From Saxidomus purpurata (lineage: Eukaryota; Mollusca; Bivalvia; Venerida; Veneridae), in contig JAFMSR010000006.1 in NCBI GenBank assembly GCA_022818135.1, forward strand, positions 30,218,522 to 30,282,521: DNA of 64,000 bases, in the 5' to 3' direction. A program made the position numbers and the translations under genes. The notes under the pieces were generated by a model. That model did no database searches and had not been told where the DNA came from. It saw only the letters and a program-made list of their open reading frames with translations. Positions 44,236 through 54,399 of the stretch are shown here, one piece after another (within the stretch, counting starts at the first letter, position 1; each line of letters opens with the position of its first letter).

Positions 44236-44403
44236 TTAAAGCTGCTCGCTCTATATTGCCGTTGAAAAAAATAAAATTTTCAAATTTGACATTCTTATAC
44301 ATAAATATAAAACTAAAGGCTAGAATCAACAATAATGTATTATAGAAGTAAAAATGCACAAATCGATTGAAAATGCTGGTTTTACGGCACCGATATACTA
44401 TTT

Positions 44404-46347
44404 ATTTATCCCCCCGCCGAAGGCGAAGGGGATATTAGAAATGGTCTTCGTCCGTCCGTCCGTCCGTCCGTGCGTCCGTCCCAATTTTGTCCGGAGCATA
44501 ACTCCAAAAGTACTTGAGTGATTTTCTTCAAACTTCATACACTGACAGAGCACATTGGGAGGAAGTGCAGTGTGTAAGAACAATAACTCTACCTTGCCTA
44601 CTTTTAGTGTTATTCCCCTTTTATCAGATTTACTTGAAAAACTTTGTCCGGAGCATAACTCCAAAAGTACTTGAGGGATTTTCTTCAAACTTCATACACT
44701 GACAGAGCACAGTGGTAGGAAGTGCAGTGTGCAAGAACAATAACTATACCTTGCCTACTTTTAGAGTTATTCCTCTTTATCAGATTTACTTTAAAAGTTT
44801 TGTCCAGAGCATAACTCCAAAAGTACTTGAGGGATTTACTTCAAACTTAATACACTGACATAGCACATTGGTAGGAAGTGCAGTGTGCAAGAACAATAAC
44901 TCTACCTTGCCTACTTTTAGAGTTATTCCCCTTTATCAGATTTACTTGTCCGAAGCATAACTCCAAAAGTACTTGAGGGATTTTCTTCAAACTTAATACA
45001 CTGACATAGCACAGTGGGAGGAAGTGCAGTATGCAAGAACAATAACTCTACCTTGCCTACTTTTAGAATTATTCCCCTTTATCAGATTTACTTGTCCGAA
45101 GCATAACTCCAAAAGTACTTGAGGGATTTTCTTCAAACTTAATACACTGACATAGCACATTGGTGGGAAGTGCAGTGTGCAGGAACAATAACTACCTTGC
45201 CTGCTTTTAGAGTTACTCCCCTTTATCAGATTTACTTTAAAAGTTTTGTCCAGAGCATAACTCCAAAAGTACTTGAGGGATTTTCTTCAAACTTAATACA
45301 CTGACATAGCACAGTGGTAGGAAGTGCAGTGTGTAAGAACAATAACTCTACCTTGCCTACTTTTAGAGTTATTCCCCTTTATCAGATTTACTTGTCCGAA
45401 GCATAACTCCAAAAGTACTTGAGGGATTTTCTTTGAACTTGATACACTGACATAGCACATTGGTAGGAAGTGCAGTGTGCAAGAACAATAACTCTACCTT
45501 GCCTACTTTTAGAGTTATTCCCCTTTATCAGATTTACTTGTCCGAAGCATAACTCCAAAAGTACTTGAGGGATTTTCTTTGAACTTAATACACTGACATA
45601 GCACAGTGGTAGGAAGTGCAGTGTGTAAGAACAATAACTCTACCTTGCCTACTTTTAGAGTTATTCCCCTTTATCAGATTTACTTGTCCGAAGCATAACT
45701 CCAAAAGTACTTGAGGGATTTTCTTTGAACTTGATACACTGACATAGCACATTGGTAGGAAGTGCAGTGTGCGAGAACAATAACTCTACCTTGCCTGCTT
45801 TTAGAGTTATTCCCCTTTATCAGATTTACTTTAAAAGTTTTGTCCAGAGCATAACTCCAAAAGTACTTGAGGGATTTTCTTCAAACTTAATACACTGACA
45901 TAGCACAGTGGTAGGAAGTGCAGTGTGTAAGAACAATAACTCTACCATGCCTACTTTTAGAGTTATTCCCCTTTATTAGATTTACTTTTAAAAAAAATTC
46001 CGGAGCATAACTCCAAAAGTACTTGAGCGATTTTCTTCAAACTTAATACACTGACATAGCACATTGGTAGGAAGTGCAGTGTGCAAGAACAATAACTCTA
46101 CCTTGCCTACTTTTAGTCAAATAGAAAAATATCATACCTATACTGATAATGAACATTAATATAATTTTGCAAACCTTCTCTTCATTGCCTTATTCTTTTT
46201 CCACTTACTTGAAAACTGTACTCAGCATGACCATAACTATACGGCTTTTTAAGGATTTCCTCTCACCAAGTAAAATGTACGAAAGTACAACCTTCAGGTA
46301 ACTTCTTCCTGGCGGGGGGATTAACCATGTGTAACATGGCTCTTGTT
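44404..46347 (+). mobile_element. Tandem-core element E6 (eleven 146/156-bp monomers)
   Basis: 5' TTATCCCCCCGCC with a CGAAGGCG fold and GTCCGTCCGTCC linker; 3' GGCGGGGGGATTA, then an ACCATGTGTAACATGGC hairpin and TCTTGTT. Eleven monomers have AGCATAACTCC landmarks at 44495, 44652, 44818, 44954, 45100, 45254, 45400, 45546, 45692, 45848 and 46004. Two length classes differ by a TTAAAAGTTTT segment. Confidence 0.78.
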
Positions 46348-46506
46348 TATATTGGAATTTCAAAAACGTTTGCAACGCTTTATTATTTGGAAACGTATTA
46401 CTTCAAATCTACAGATACACTTGGAAGGAATTTGTACTGGAACCTTTGTTTTATATGACTTTATGTTCTAGAAGATGTTATTTTCACACAGGTTGAAGAA
46501 GTTTAT

Positions 46507-47325
46507 TGCACCGTCCGTCTGTCCGTCCCATCTTAAACATTCGTGTCCGGACTGTAACTTTGTCATGCATTGAAGGATTTTAAAATAACTTGGCACAAAT
46601 GTCTAGCACATCAAGACGACGTGTCGCGTGCAAGACCTACGTCCCTACCTCAAAGGTCAACGTCACACTTAGAGTTTGAAGGAAATGGAATCCATTAAAT
46701 ATGCACACATTCGTGTCCGGACTGTAACTTTGTCATGCATTGATGGATTTAAAAGTAACTTGGCACAAATGTCTAACACATCAAGACGACGTGTCGCGCG
46801 CTAGACCCACGTCCCTACCTAAAAGGTCAACGTCAGACTTAGAGTTTGAAGGTAATGGAATCCTGTTTATATGCACGCATTAACTTTGTCATGCATTGAA
46901 GGATTTTAAAGTAACTTGGCACAAATGTCTAACACATCAGGACGACGTATCGCGTGCAAGACCCACGTCCCTACCTCAAAGATCAAGGTCACACTTAGAG
47001 TTTATAGGTAATGGAATCCTGTTTATATGCATACATTTGTGTCCGGACTGTAACTTTGTCATGCATTGATTGATTTTAAAGTAACTTGGCACAAATGTCT
47101 AGCACGTCAAGACGACGTGTCGCGTGCAAGACTCACGTCCCTACCTCAAAGGTCAATGTCACACTTAGTTTTTAAAAGTAATAGAATACTGTATGCATGG
47201 TAACTCTGTCATGAATGGAAGGATTTTAAAATTACATACCACAATTTTTGAGCACATGGAAAGGACAAATACTGTGAGACACCTCTTTCGGGGGCATTCG
47301 TCCCTTGTGAGGAACAGCTCTTGTT
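46507..47325 (+). mobile_element. Tandem-core element E7 (about 170-bp monomers)
   Basis: After TTATTGCACCGTCCGTCTGTCC, five monomers with GTAACTTTGTCATGCATTGA repeat at about 170 bp (one shortened to 156, one to 150). The 3' end GAACAGCTCTTGTTTT shares the TCTTGTT terminus of E1-E6, but its hairpin is poor. Confidence 0.6.
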
Positions 47326-47359
47326 TTACCAAAATCGGGGAGCAGACAACTTTTTGCTG

Positions 47360-48080
47360 TGAATAGGTATGCATTGCAATATTGCAGTTAACAGACAGTC
47401 CCTGGTATTGTCTAAGAATTTACTCATTGAGAACAATATTATCAAAATTTGAGCTTGAATTAAAGAAAGGAATCGACATTTATTTGCACCAGCAGCTCAG
47501 ATTTCAAGGTAACAGGTAATTTGATTTTGAATGCAGTTTCCACACGCATGTGCAATAGTTGAACGTAAAACATTAGCCCCTAAAGTCGGACATAAACCCC
47601 TCCATGATTTTTTGAAGGTGTGGACATTATCCTCTTCATCATTTTTTTCTCAAGGCATTAGCATTAAGCATTTGTGAAGGGGGCAATGTTCGCTTATGCA
47701 TAATTAAGCTTTTAACCACCACCCCATATTTTGACTGATTTCTTGAATAAAATTAAAAAAGTATTGATTAGTATATAAACATGTGATAGATGAGGATAAA
47801 TACATTCAACATAATTGATAAAGATGTACAAGTATATAATAAAACATATAATTTTCCATAAAGCAGAGGACGCCCTTCACATTTTGTGTTATGCATAAAA
47901 AAGCAATTCATGATTTTATTTATGTTGTATTATTTTATCAGGATGTAACAGGGTGTAACAGACACTTGCTAAGAAAGAGTCTCGAATACAAAGGCGTAAA
48001 CTGTCCGACATTCCAATTAAAACGTATAACCTTGCGTGGGGACCTATTATCAATCGGGCGTGTTTATTCTTGAACTACAC
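47360..48080. other. No gene seen
   Basis: AT-rich unique-looking DNA between the nested MITE and the 5.3-kb TIR element. Confidence 0.4.
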
Positions 48081-48116
48081 TTACAGTAGTCGGAACGTAA
48101 CAGTTGTCAAAATTTG

Positions 48117-48290
48117 CGTATATCGTGCGTATAACGTGCGTGTAACGTGCGTATAACGTGCGTGCACTCATCGTGTATTTTGTCAATCGTATATCGTGTA
48201 TCATATCGTATCATTCATCGTGCAACGTGCACCATATACTATACACGATACACGATATACGATTCCCGATGCACGATAATCCATACGGCA
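48117..48290 (+). repeat. GTGCGT/CGTGTAT subterminal array, left
   Basis: Units such as CGTGCGTATAA and CGTGCGTGTAA, then ATCGTGTAT variants and their inverses (ACGATACACGATATACGA), directly inside the left 29-bp terminus. Confidence 0.75.
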
Positions 48291-48654
48291 TACGTACATT
48301 TCGATGGTGTATTCCGTAGTTAATCGTTTTACTTAGCGTGCACATCTCCCCCAAAAAGTGCTGATTTCAGTTTATATTATTTAGTGTAGTTGCGGGCGAG
48401 AAAGACTTTCGGGACAGGTCGAAGACATTTTCACCTCATATTCGAAACTTAGGTCTATTTTTGCAACGGAATGGACATCCTTTTTTTATCTAAACTGCTG
48501 TTGTCAATGCATTCCTTTAAAGTGCAGCAGACAAGGTACGCCTGCACCGATGCAACATATCGTGGGTATGATGTTAACAAGTTTATTATTGGCTAGATGC
48601 AAATAATACGCCGAATCAACTACACTTTTACGAAATTATTTAAGTCCGAAGCAA

Positions 48655-48748
48655 TCCAAAACGTCCCCAAACCAAAACCTCCCCAGACCAAAACATCCCC
48701 CATATGACCAAAACGTCCCCCAATATGACCAAAACGTCCCCTATACTG
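48655..48748 (+). repeat. CCAAAACGTCCCC short tandem array
   Basis: About five units of CCAAAAC(G/C/A)TCCCC with spacers CAATATGA or CATATGA. Confidence 0.75.
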
Positions 48749-48880
48749 CCTGATTGGAATAATATATCCGTTAGCTGACATAAAGAGAAAAGGTAATTAG
48801 GTAGTGTCTTTGACTGATTATAATAGTGATTAATTAGTTTGATTCTCATCAAATGCCTTGATGTCATTCAAAACAGGGTC

Positions 48881-49960
48881 CGTATATTGTCCAAAATAAA
48901 GGCCTCCAGTTGGCCCTTAGCGCGTTGTCCTCTACTCCTGCCTACCTGTTTGAACTTGAGGCTGGGGTTCTGCCCCTTAGACTGGGGCGCAAGGAATAGA
49001 TTCTCAAATATTGAGCAAAGTCAAGGTTTTGGTCAGTGAGATCATAAAGCACGGCTATTTTGTAAGATCCTCCTACAATTAGTGCTCTATGAAAACAAAA
49101 TGAACAAATCTGACATACCGCATTTCGCAAAGTTAGAAACTCAAATGAATATCAGATATTTTTACTCTGGACATCTACATATATACACAGATGGGTCTAA
49201 AAATCCAGGCTCTGGTATAGTAGCTTCAGCTGTTGTAATCCATCTAAACAGGTCTGTTGCCATCATAGGAAGATTGGCAAATTATTGTTCCATTTATCAG
49301 GAATACTCTATAACCTGTTCCTGCTTTATACAACAGAAATGATACAATAGACACTGCATTGAGCTGTCTTTTACATCATCAACCTAAAAGCTTGCTATAT
49401 TGTATATATTTTCAGATTCACTATCATCTCTGGTCTCAATGAAAAAAAAAAACAGTCTTCTAGACAAGGTCTTTCAAATACTATTTGAAAGACCTTGTTC
49501 TAGACCAGAGTTATTGAAAACATTCTTATTATTCATAAATTTTATCAATGCCTAAAAACAGGCTTACCAGTTACCATGTCATAGTGCCCAGCTCATGTAG
49601 GTTTATAATAATATCTGGTAATGAGAGCAGATGATGCAGACAAAAGGGGCCTGGTTTAGGGGCCATGATCCAGGACATACCATACTCACCCACAGAAATA
49701 TATGCCAGGATTCAAACCACTATCCTGGATGGATTGTGTAGAGAATTGAAACTTAAAAGAACACATTTTGCCGCAAAACAGTGCGACCTGGCCGTCCTAT
49801 GGGATACTCGACAAATTACAAAATGGACAAATCAATCACACGCCTTAGGCTGGGCGCAAACTTACCACCAACCAGCTCGGGTTGGTACATACTTTGGGTT
49901 GACCATGTTTGCATCTAGTGCATTGTATAATGTAACACCCTCACTGGCTATTTGACTGCA
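48881..49960 (+). pseudogene. Degenerate LINE: RT C-terminus and RNase H domain
   Basis: Plus-strand pieces in shifting frames match the end of a non-LTR retrotransposon polyprotein. They are LSSTPAYLFELEAGVLPL near 48918, IYTDGSKNPGSG (first RNase H aspartate) at 49173-49208, FSDSLSSLVS near 49410, and PAHVG...ADDADKRGL near 49585-49650. A tail frame at 49665-49955 begins IQDIPYSPTEIYARIQ. RNase H order is preserved, but frameshifts and stops separate the motifs, so it is inactive. It lies wholly inside the 5.3-kb TIR element. Confidence 0.65.
49465..49497. repeat. Perfect 16-bp-arm palindrome with 1-nt centre
   Basis: CAAGGTCTTTCAAATA, one C, then the exact inverse, within the dead RNase H region. 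Confidence 0.9.
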
Positions 49961-49964
49961 TAGC

Positions 49965-52900
49965 TTTTACCACACAGAGACTAAAATTCAAGCCAGAAAT
50001 GGATAAGCTTGGACTTGCATGGTTTCACTATTAATGATTATTCTCAGTCTAAGAAAAGCCCTAAGTTAATGTGTATAAAGATTGTTGGAGAATAACATGA
50101 TAGTAGACTGTCAAATGACTGATAAAATTAGTTATCTAATTTACTCCAGTTGCTATCAGACCCCTTCCTGTAGGTCACTAGTCAAAATCCTAAAAATTCT
50201 TGTATAAATGCTTTTTTTATATTTAATAAGTACTTAGTATTTTAATTGTAGTAGTAAACATGCTTTTTCATTGGTTAGTGGGTGTTGATTTAAATTGGCA
50301 ACCCAAAACATAAAAATTCAATCTTGTTATTATTTAGCAAATCATAGTCTGCACATAACAGAAGTTAGCAGGGAGTGACGGGTGACATGTTAGTAGGGGT
50401 TGCCCAATCACTGTACCTGTTACATGCCTGTTTCAGTTATAAAATACTGTAACTGTAACTTATATCTTATATATTATTTAATACTGTATGGTAGTTTGCA
50501 CTGTCTGTATGGCACCATATAATAATTATAATTAAACAAATATCACTGGCTATTATCTGTTATATGTTGGGGACGGAGGGGGTAGGGGCGGGTTCAGGAT
50601 AAATGTAGCCGGTTTCTGCTTACAAACCTACTCCTACTACCTCCCGTTGAATGAAACATCAACCCTTTTATCATGATCAGTAAGTAGATCCTTGCAGGTT
50701 TGGACTGCATGGCCACTGGTCATACAGATTCTACATCTGATCACCTGCATCTTTCTTACCAGTTTAACTATAACAGACTTACTTCAGAAGGAGGCACATA
50801 TAAAAATGATTTTAATCAAGTTGTATACCTTGAAATAGGTTTTATTAGATTTGTAATATATATCTGTCTTGTGAGAACCCTCACACTTGATTAATAATTG
50901 TATTTTAGTATTACAAGTAGTTCATTTACTGAAGATCCTTATTAAATTAAGTAGTAAGTTCTGCAAAGAGCTTAATTATTTAAGTATGCAATAGTATAAT
51001 ATCATTAAAAAGTACCATAATCATTTTGTATAAAATGAATAAAACATTTTAAAAATAAGATTTCTTTTTAAGGCTAAGATGGCAAAATTGTGCTTGTGTT
51101 GACTTCCCGTAAAGCCAGTGATACCGGCTAACACCTATTTTTTAGTAGTTTTATTTTTGACATCTCTATATTAATTGTGTGAAGTTTGTAATCTTAATAG
51201 CTTAATAAAGAAAATAATATGAACATCACATCTATTACTAAGTCACAATTTACTCTGGTCTCAGTAGACCGGTTGTATAGTTATGTAGTCATATAGTACT
51301 TCTGACAGATCTCCTCTGGTTAGTTTCATAAATTGAATCCATTTTTGAAATTCTTCAAAGGGCCTTTTTACCTGTAAGTGTGGCAGAGGCGGTGCTTGAA
51401 CTCTGTCCGGTTTATTAAATTTGTTCCTCATCTCTGTTAGTTTCCTTAAATGCCTAGCTTACATTAATTTGAACAAATATAGATCTTTTTAGATCTTTCT
51501 ACTTATCTAAATTCCAAAATATCTATAAAAAACATGAGTTTCATCATTGCTGAGCTCTATTCTGCAGTCTCATAGTTATTGAGTTTTTTGAAACATGTGA
51601 GGTGACACTCCCTTTTATAAATACATGTAAAGAGTGTTGCTTAGCTCTTTCATATTGTTGTCAGTCTTTCATCAATTTATTTGCTACTGCTACATGTGTA
51701 TTCCAGGAACAATTTTTCCAAATGATTTACTACATGTATAGTGTATGTACATGTATTACCACCTCATAATATCAGCAGAGTTATGTACATAGGATATGCA
51801 AACAAAATCAATCTTGGAAATATGTGTACATCTAAATGCTCTGGTCTCATAGCCTTTATACTGATGAAACTACTTTATGTAAAAATGCCATCAGATAGAT
51901 TAAATATGGAATGTACATCATTTTGCTGCCCAGTAATTAACCATCCATTGGTGTTAATTGTATCTTCTTCATCATCAGTATGTCAAATAAACATATAATT
52001 CCATATAAGATTATATGTTACATGTACATACATGTATGTGTTAACACCATATATGGCATCTTGAGACTGTATAATCTAGGCTGTGAGATGTGTCTTCTCC
52101 AGGGTTCTAATTGAATCTGCTGTCCACCACTAGATGCATAGTTATGTCATACAATTGGACCATTCCATTATTCTACAGAGGGTCCAAAATAATTGTGCAA
52201 ATGAGTTTTAACCTGTTTTTTGGTTCATATCCTAGAAATTTTATCCCAAAATGGGGAAGAAAAGTTATAATACATAACAGTCTGTTTAATTTTTACTTTT
52301 AAATTTATTACTGTAACCCCATATAATATTACCCCAACCACCTTGACAGGGGTTCTGAATCTAAAAAGAATGGTAGCAGTGACATAAAGTATAAGGAACT
52401 GAGTGCCATGAATTAAACTACATTGAAACAAAAATGAACTTTAATAACCTTTTTCACTCTAGAAAATATTACTGTTTCCTAGAGGTTCATTTTTCAAATG
52501 TGTTTTTATATACCCCACCTATAGAATAGGCCCACTAAAACAAAATATAAAGTAACATGATATAAAACTTCATATAAAATTAATCACCATGTAGTCCACA
52601 GTACATAAATACTGCATTGCGCTTTAATGATCTTCCCTTCACTAAGAATAATCTTAGATTTCCAGAGGGACAATTTCACTTTCGGGCTACCAGAAAAAAC
52701 CTAAATATTGTTCAAAACTTTTTTTCTATTAAAACATTGGTCAAAATTAGGGGCCGTATAATCATCACAACTATAAATACTACAAAATAACATTAAAAAC
52801 CTCGTTCTAAATGTTTGATTAATTCGGAAACGCCATTTCAAGCTTTCAGTTTCTTCAATGTCAATTTACCCCACCCACTTGACACGCATCAACATATCCA

Positions 52901-53220
52901 TTCAAGGTTCCAGTATAAGATTATTATATTTGAACATTTATATGCCACGGTTCTAAAACGTGTCTTTTAATGTAGAATTTATTTAACGAAAAGTGTTGAT
53001 GGCAATTAATTTTAATTACGCCCATTTTCTCGCACATCGGGATCAATTTCCTGCCAGTCACTCCGACAGGTGTTCAAATTTGACACATTCTGTGATATGA
53101 AAACTGTGGATCTTTGACACTTATCGATGTCATTTTTTTATTGTTAAGGTACGAAGCTTCTAATTGATCTGATACTTTCGGTCTGATTAAAAGGTCTAAA
53201 TTTAGATAAAATGTGAAATC
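49965..53220. other. Interior of the TIR element, no gene seen
   Basis: AT-rich with scattered short frames that lack motifs. No DDE or DDD transposase signature was noticed. Confidence 0.45.
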
Positions 53221-53221
53221 C

Positions 53222-53395
53222 CAAAGTGACCGTATAACGTGTAATCCGTTTATCGTATAGCGTGTAGCGTGCGCTTCGTACATCGTGTATATCGTGTATC
53301 GTTCTGAATCGCTCATCGTGTATTTACCGAACGTGCAACGTGCGTCTAACGTGCGTGTATCGTGCGTACATCGTGCGTGTATCGTGCGCTCCGTG
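53222..53395 (+). repeat. GTGCGT/CGTGTAT subterminal array, right
   Basis: Units such as CGTGCGTGTATCGTGCG directly inside the right 29-bp terminus, same strand as the left array. Confidence 0.75.
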
Positions 53396-53743
53396 TGACA
53401 ACTGTTACGTTCCGACTACTGTAACAACATTTAATTGTGGCATAATGACAGATTACTCATGAAAATTTCCACAAAATTAACCAAAAATTGAACAGTTGTT
53501 TTATTTATTTAGTAGCCATAACTATTCATTAAATCTATACCCATGTACTCCTTTTTTTTTCTTTTGCATATAATCTGATGTTATTGATAAATTGAAATGT
53601 CCAGAAAATGGAGAAGATATGTAGTAGTCGATACTGCCTTAAGCACGTTGCTTGAACATAGACTCAATAAACAGTTACAAATGTATTTATATAATGTACT
53701 TTTACCACGCCCAATCGTCCTTAGAGAGTTCCTCTACGTTATA

Positions 53744-53920
53744 AGGAGCGGTGGTGTAGAGGTAAAGGTGTCTGCCGCCCTTCCCGGAGGTTGTGGGTTC
53801 GCGCCCCACTTGGGTCACGACCGTACCTACTCATATGACACTTGTACTGGTTTTTCCAGGAAGCGCACTCGAGAGTGACTCGATAAGCTACAAGCTTTCT
53901 TCGCAATCGAGCTAAAAAAA
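53744..53920 (+). mobile_element. tRNA-derived SINE, family 1, copy 2
   Basis: GGAGCGGTGGTGTAGAGG head, GGTTCGCGCCCC B box and the same tail as at 9112-9290 (TTTTTCCAGGAAGCG, CAATCGAGCTAAAA). Lies 320 bp outside the TIR element. Confidence 0.75.
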
Positions 53921-54015
53921 ATGGTATATTCTAATATCTTAAAGTACACATATATGGACAGAGGTAAAATCTTTAAATGTATACAAGCTTTCCTCAGTGA
54001 AAGCAACATAGATTT

Positions 54016-54391
54016 TTATTAAGGTTCTGAGTCTCCTAGGTATGTGTTGGCGAAAAAAGCAAAGATTTACAACACTTTTTGTAGCGGATTCTAAAGTTAA
54101 AAGTCTTCTAAAGCGATTGTATTGTATATTATATTCCCAAGTATTTCTGTCTTTATGAAATTATATGCTTTATCAAATTATAAAGCGTTACAAACGCTTT
54201 TGAAATTCCAATAAGAACGTATACATGTACTATAGCAGTGACTTCAAACCAAGCTCACCAACATTGTCAACAGAGAGTTTTCAAATTGCTACCTAGATGT
54301 TTGTGCTGCTCTTTTACATTTTATGTTATAGCATATCACTTTGGAGAGGTTTATCTCTTTCAATGGAAACTGTGAATGAGCAGCTTCAATT
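54016..54391. mobile_element. Diverged MITE copy E
   Basis: Aligns over its length with MITE copies A-D (AAAGCGTTACAAACGCTTTTG, CTATAGCAGTG, CTACCTAGAT), ending AATGAGCAGCTTC. The left end is eroded. Confidence 0.5.
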
Positions 54392-54399
54392 TATATAGG

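Larger units (their letters stand above)
44236..47353 (-). mobile_element. MITE copy D, reversed, split by two nested insertions
   Basis: The MITE is present in three pieces: 44236-44403, 46347-46506 and 47325-47353. Together they follow the reverse complement of copies A and C in order. Element E6 separates pieces one and two; element E7 separates two and three. The left end is TTAAAGCTGCTCGCTCT; the right end (ACCAAAATCGGGGAGCAGAC) is degraded. Confidence 0.7.
48081..53424. mobile_element. 5.3-kb element with 29-bp perfect terminal inverted repeats
   Basis: 48081-48109 (starting TTACAGTAGTCGGAACG) is the exact inverse of 53396-53424. Reading the terminus as CAGTAGTCGG leaves TA on both sides, as in Tc1/mariner-type insertions. 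Just inside each end are GTGCGT-rich arrays (48117-48290 and 53222-53395), both with GTGCGT on the plus strand, so they are direct, not inverted. No transposase was found. The interior holds a dead LINE region at 48881-49960 and otherwise AT-rich DNA. Superfamily is uncertain. Confidence 0.7.

Noticed and set aside
53743..53815. A working tRNA gene at the SINE head
   Set aside because: Acceptor ends do not pair and the SINE tail follows directly, as in the copy at 9112.
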